Origin: Hydrogenothermaceae bacterium
GTDB taxonomy: Bacteria; Aquificota; Aquificae; Hydrogenothermales; Hydrogenothermaceae
Direction of reading: 5' to 3'
Length of the DNA: 5,694 bases
Assembly: GCA_026984415.1 (NCBI GenBank)
Contig: JALSSE010000006.1
Coordinates: 1-5,694, forward strand
Shown: one piece after another, positions 5,553 through 5,694 of the stretch
Numbering within the stretch: position 1 is the stretch's first letter
Layout of the letters: each line of letters opens with the position of its first letter
Translations under genes and position numbers: made by a program
The notes under the pieces: model-generated
What the model was told of the DNA's origin: nothing
What the model saw: only the letters and a program-made list of their open reading frames with translations
Databases searched by the model: none

Positions 5553-5694
5553 TTAGCTGGAATTTTTTTCTTCTTTTGATTTAATCTCGCATTTCTCCTG
5601 AATTTCTGTAATATCCCTTGAAATTCCAAGGATAGCAATTACTTTTCCATTTTTGTCTTTTATTGGAGTTTTTATAACATCAAAATATAACTTT
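5553..5694 (-). CDS. PAS-domain protein, C-terminal end (partial)
   Basis: Only the last 46 codons are in the window; the gene continues past the right edge and starts outside it. The reading frame begins at 5693. The fragment carries the end of a PAS domain with its PAC strand: 'TPIKDKNGKVIAILGISRD' (9-27) followed by 'ITEIQEK', a pattern very typical of S-box sensor proteins. PAS domains bind small ligands or cofactors, or mediate dimer contacts, in sensor kinases and diguanylate cyclases. Here the protein ends only about 15 polar, Lys/Glu-rich residues after the PAC segment, so no kinase or GGDEF domain follows. Any output domain must be upstream, or the protein is a PAS-only or shortened sensor. 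It lies 68 bp upstream of nadE on the same strand with no visible terminator between them. Its full function cannot be read from this piece. Confidence 0.85.
   Translation of the reverse strand, partial: KLYFDVIKTPIKDKNGKVIAILGISRDITEIQEKCEIKSKEEKNSS

Overview
This is an ordinary housekeeping stretch of an AT-rich bacterial chromosome, roughly one third G+C by eye. It holds six complete protein genes and the 3' end of a seventh. Every complete gene except the first lies on the minus strand. The Lys/Glu/Ile-rich proteins, the stand-alone IspF and a secreted cysteine-rich Sel1-repeat protein suggest a thermophilic bacterium of the Aquificota, perhaps Hydrogenothermaceae (Sulfurihydrogenibium or Persephonella type). 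That placement is inference from general character, not a match. The stand-alone IspF argues against Campylobacterota, which share the cysteine-rich Sel1 proteins but usually carry an IspD-IspF fusion.

Layout from left to right: a plus-strand gene for an exported Hcp-like Sel1-repeat protein (50-520) overlaps the 3' end of ispF (512-994, minus) tail to tail by 9 bp. Upstream of ispF, in the same reading frame and 24 nt away, is nadK (1019-1864, minus). A hairpin that probably ends glyA transcription lies at 1925-1948. Next come glyA (1955-3220) and rpiB (3243-3689), which form a tight minus-strand pair with rpiB first. nadE (3760-5484) follows after a 70-bp gap, and the window ends in the last 46 codons of a PAS-domain protein (5553-5694). 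No gene-free stretch exceeds about 90 bp. I see no RNA genes, mobile elements or CRISPR arrays.

The genes share a cofactor and central-metabolism theme. NadE makes NAD+ and NadK phosphorylates it to NADP+. RpiB interconverts pentose phosphates, including the ribose 5-phosphate from which PRPP and nucleotides are built. GlyA makes glycine and one-carbon units. IspF belongs to the MEP isoprenoid pathway, whose reductive steps consume NADPH in many bacteria. Transcription probably runs as rpiB-glyA and nadK-ispF units with nadE alone, each behind a TATAAT-like -10. Read-through between units is possible because only glyA has a convincing terminator.

I found no clear novel system. The most interesting details are small: an inverted repeat that would mask the nadE ribosome-binding site only in read-through transcripts; a hairpin with the nadK stop codon in its loop, just upstream of an in-frame ispF lacking a strong Shine-Dalgarno; and the convergent gene overlap.
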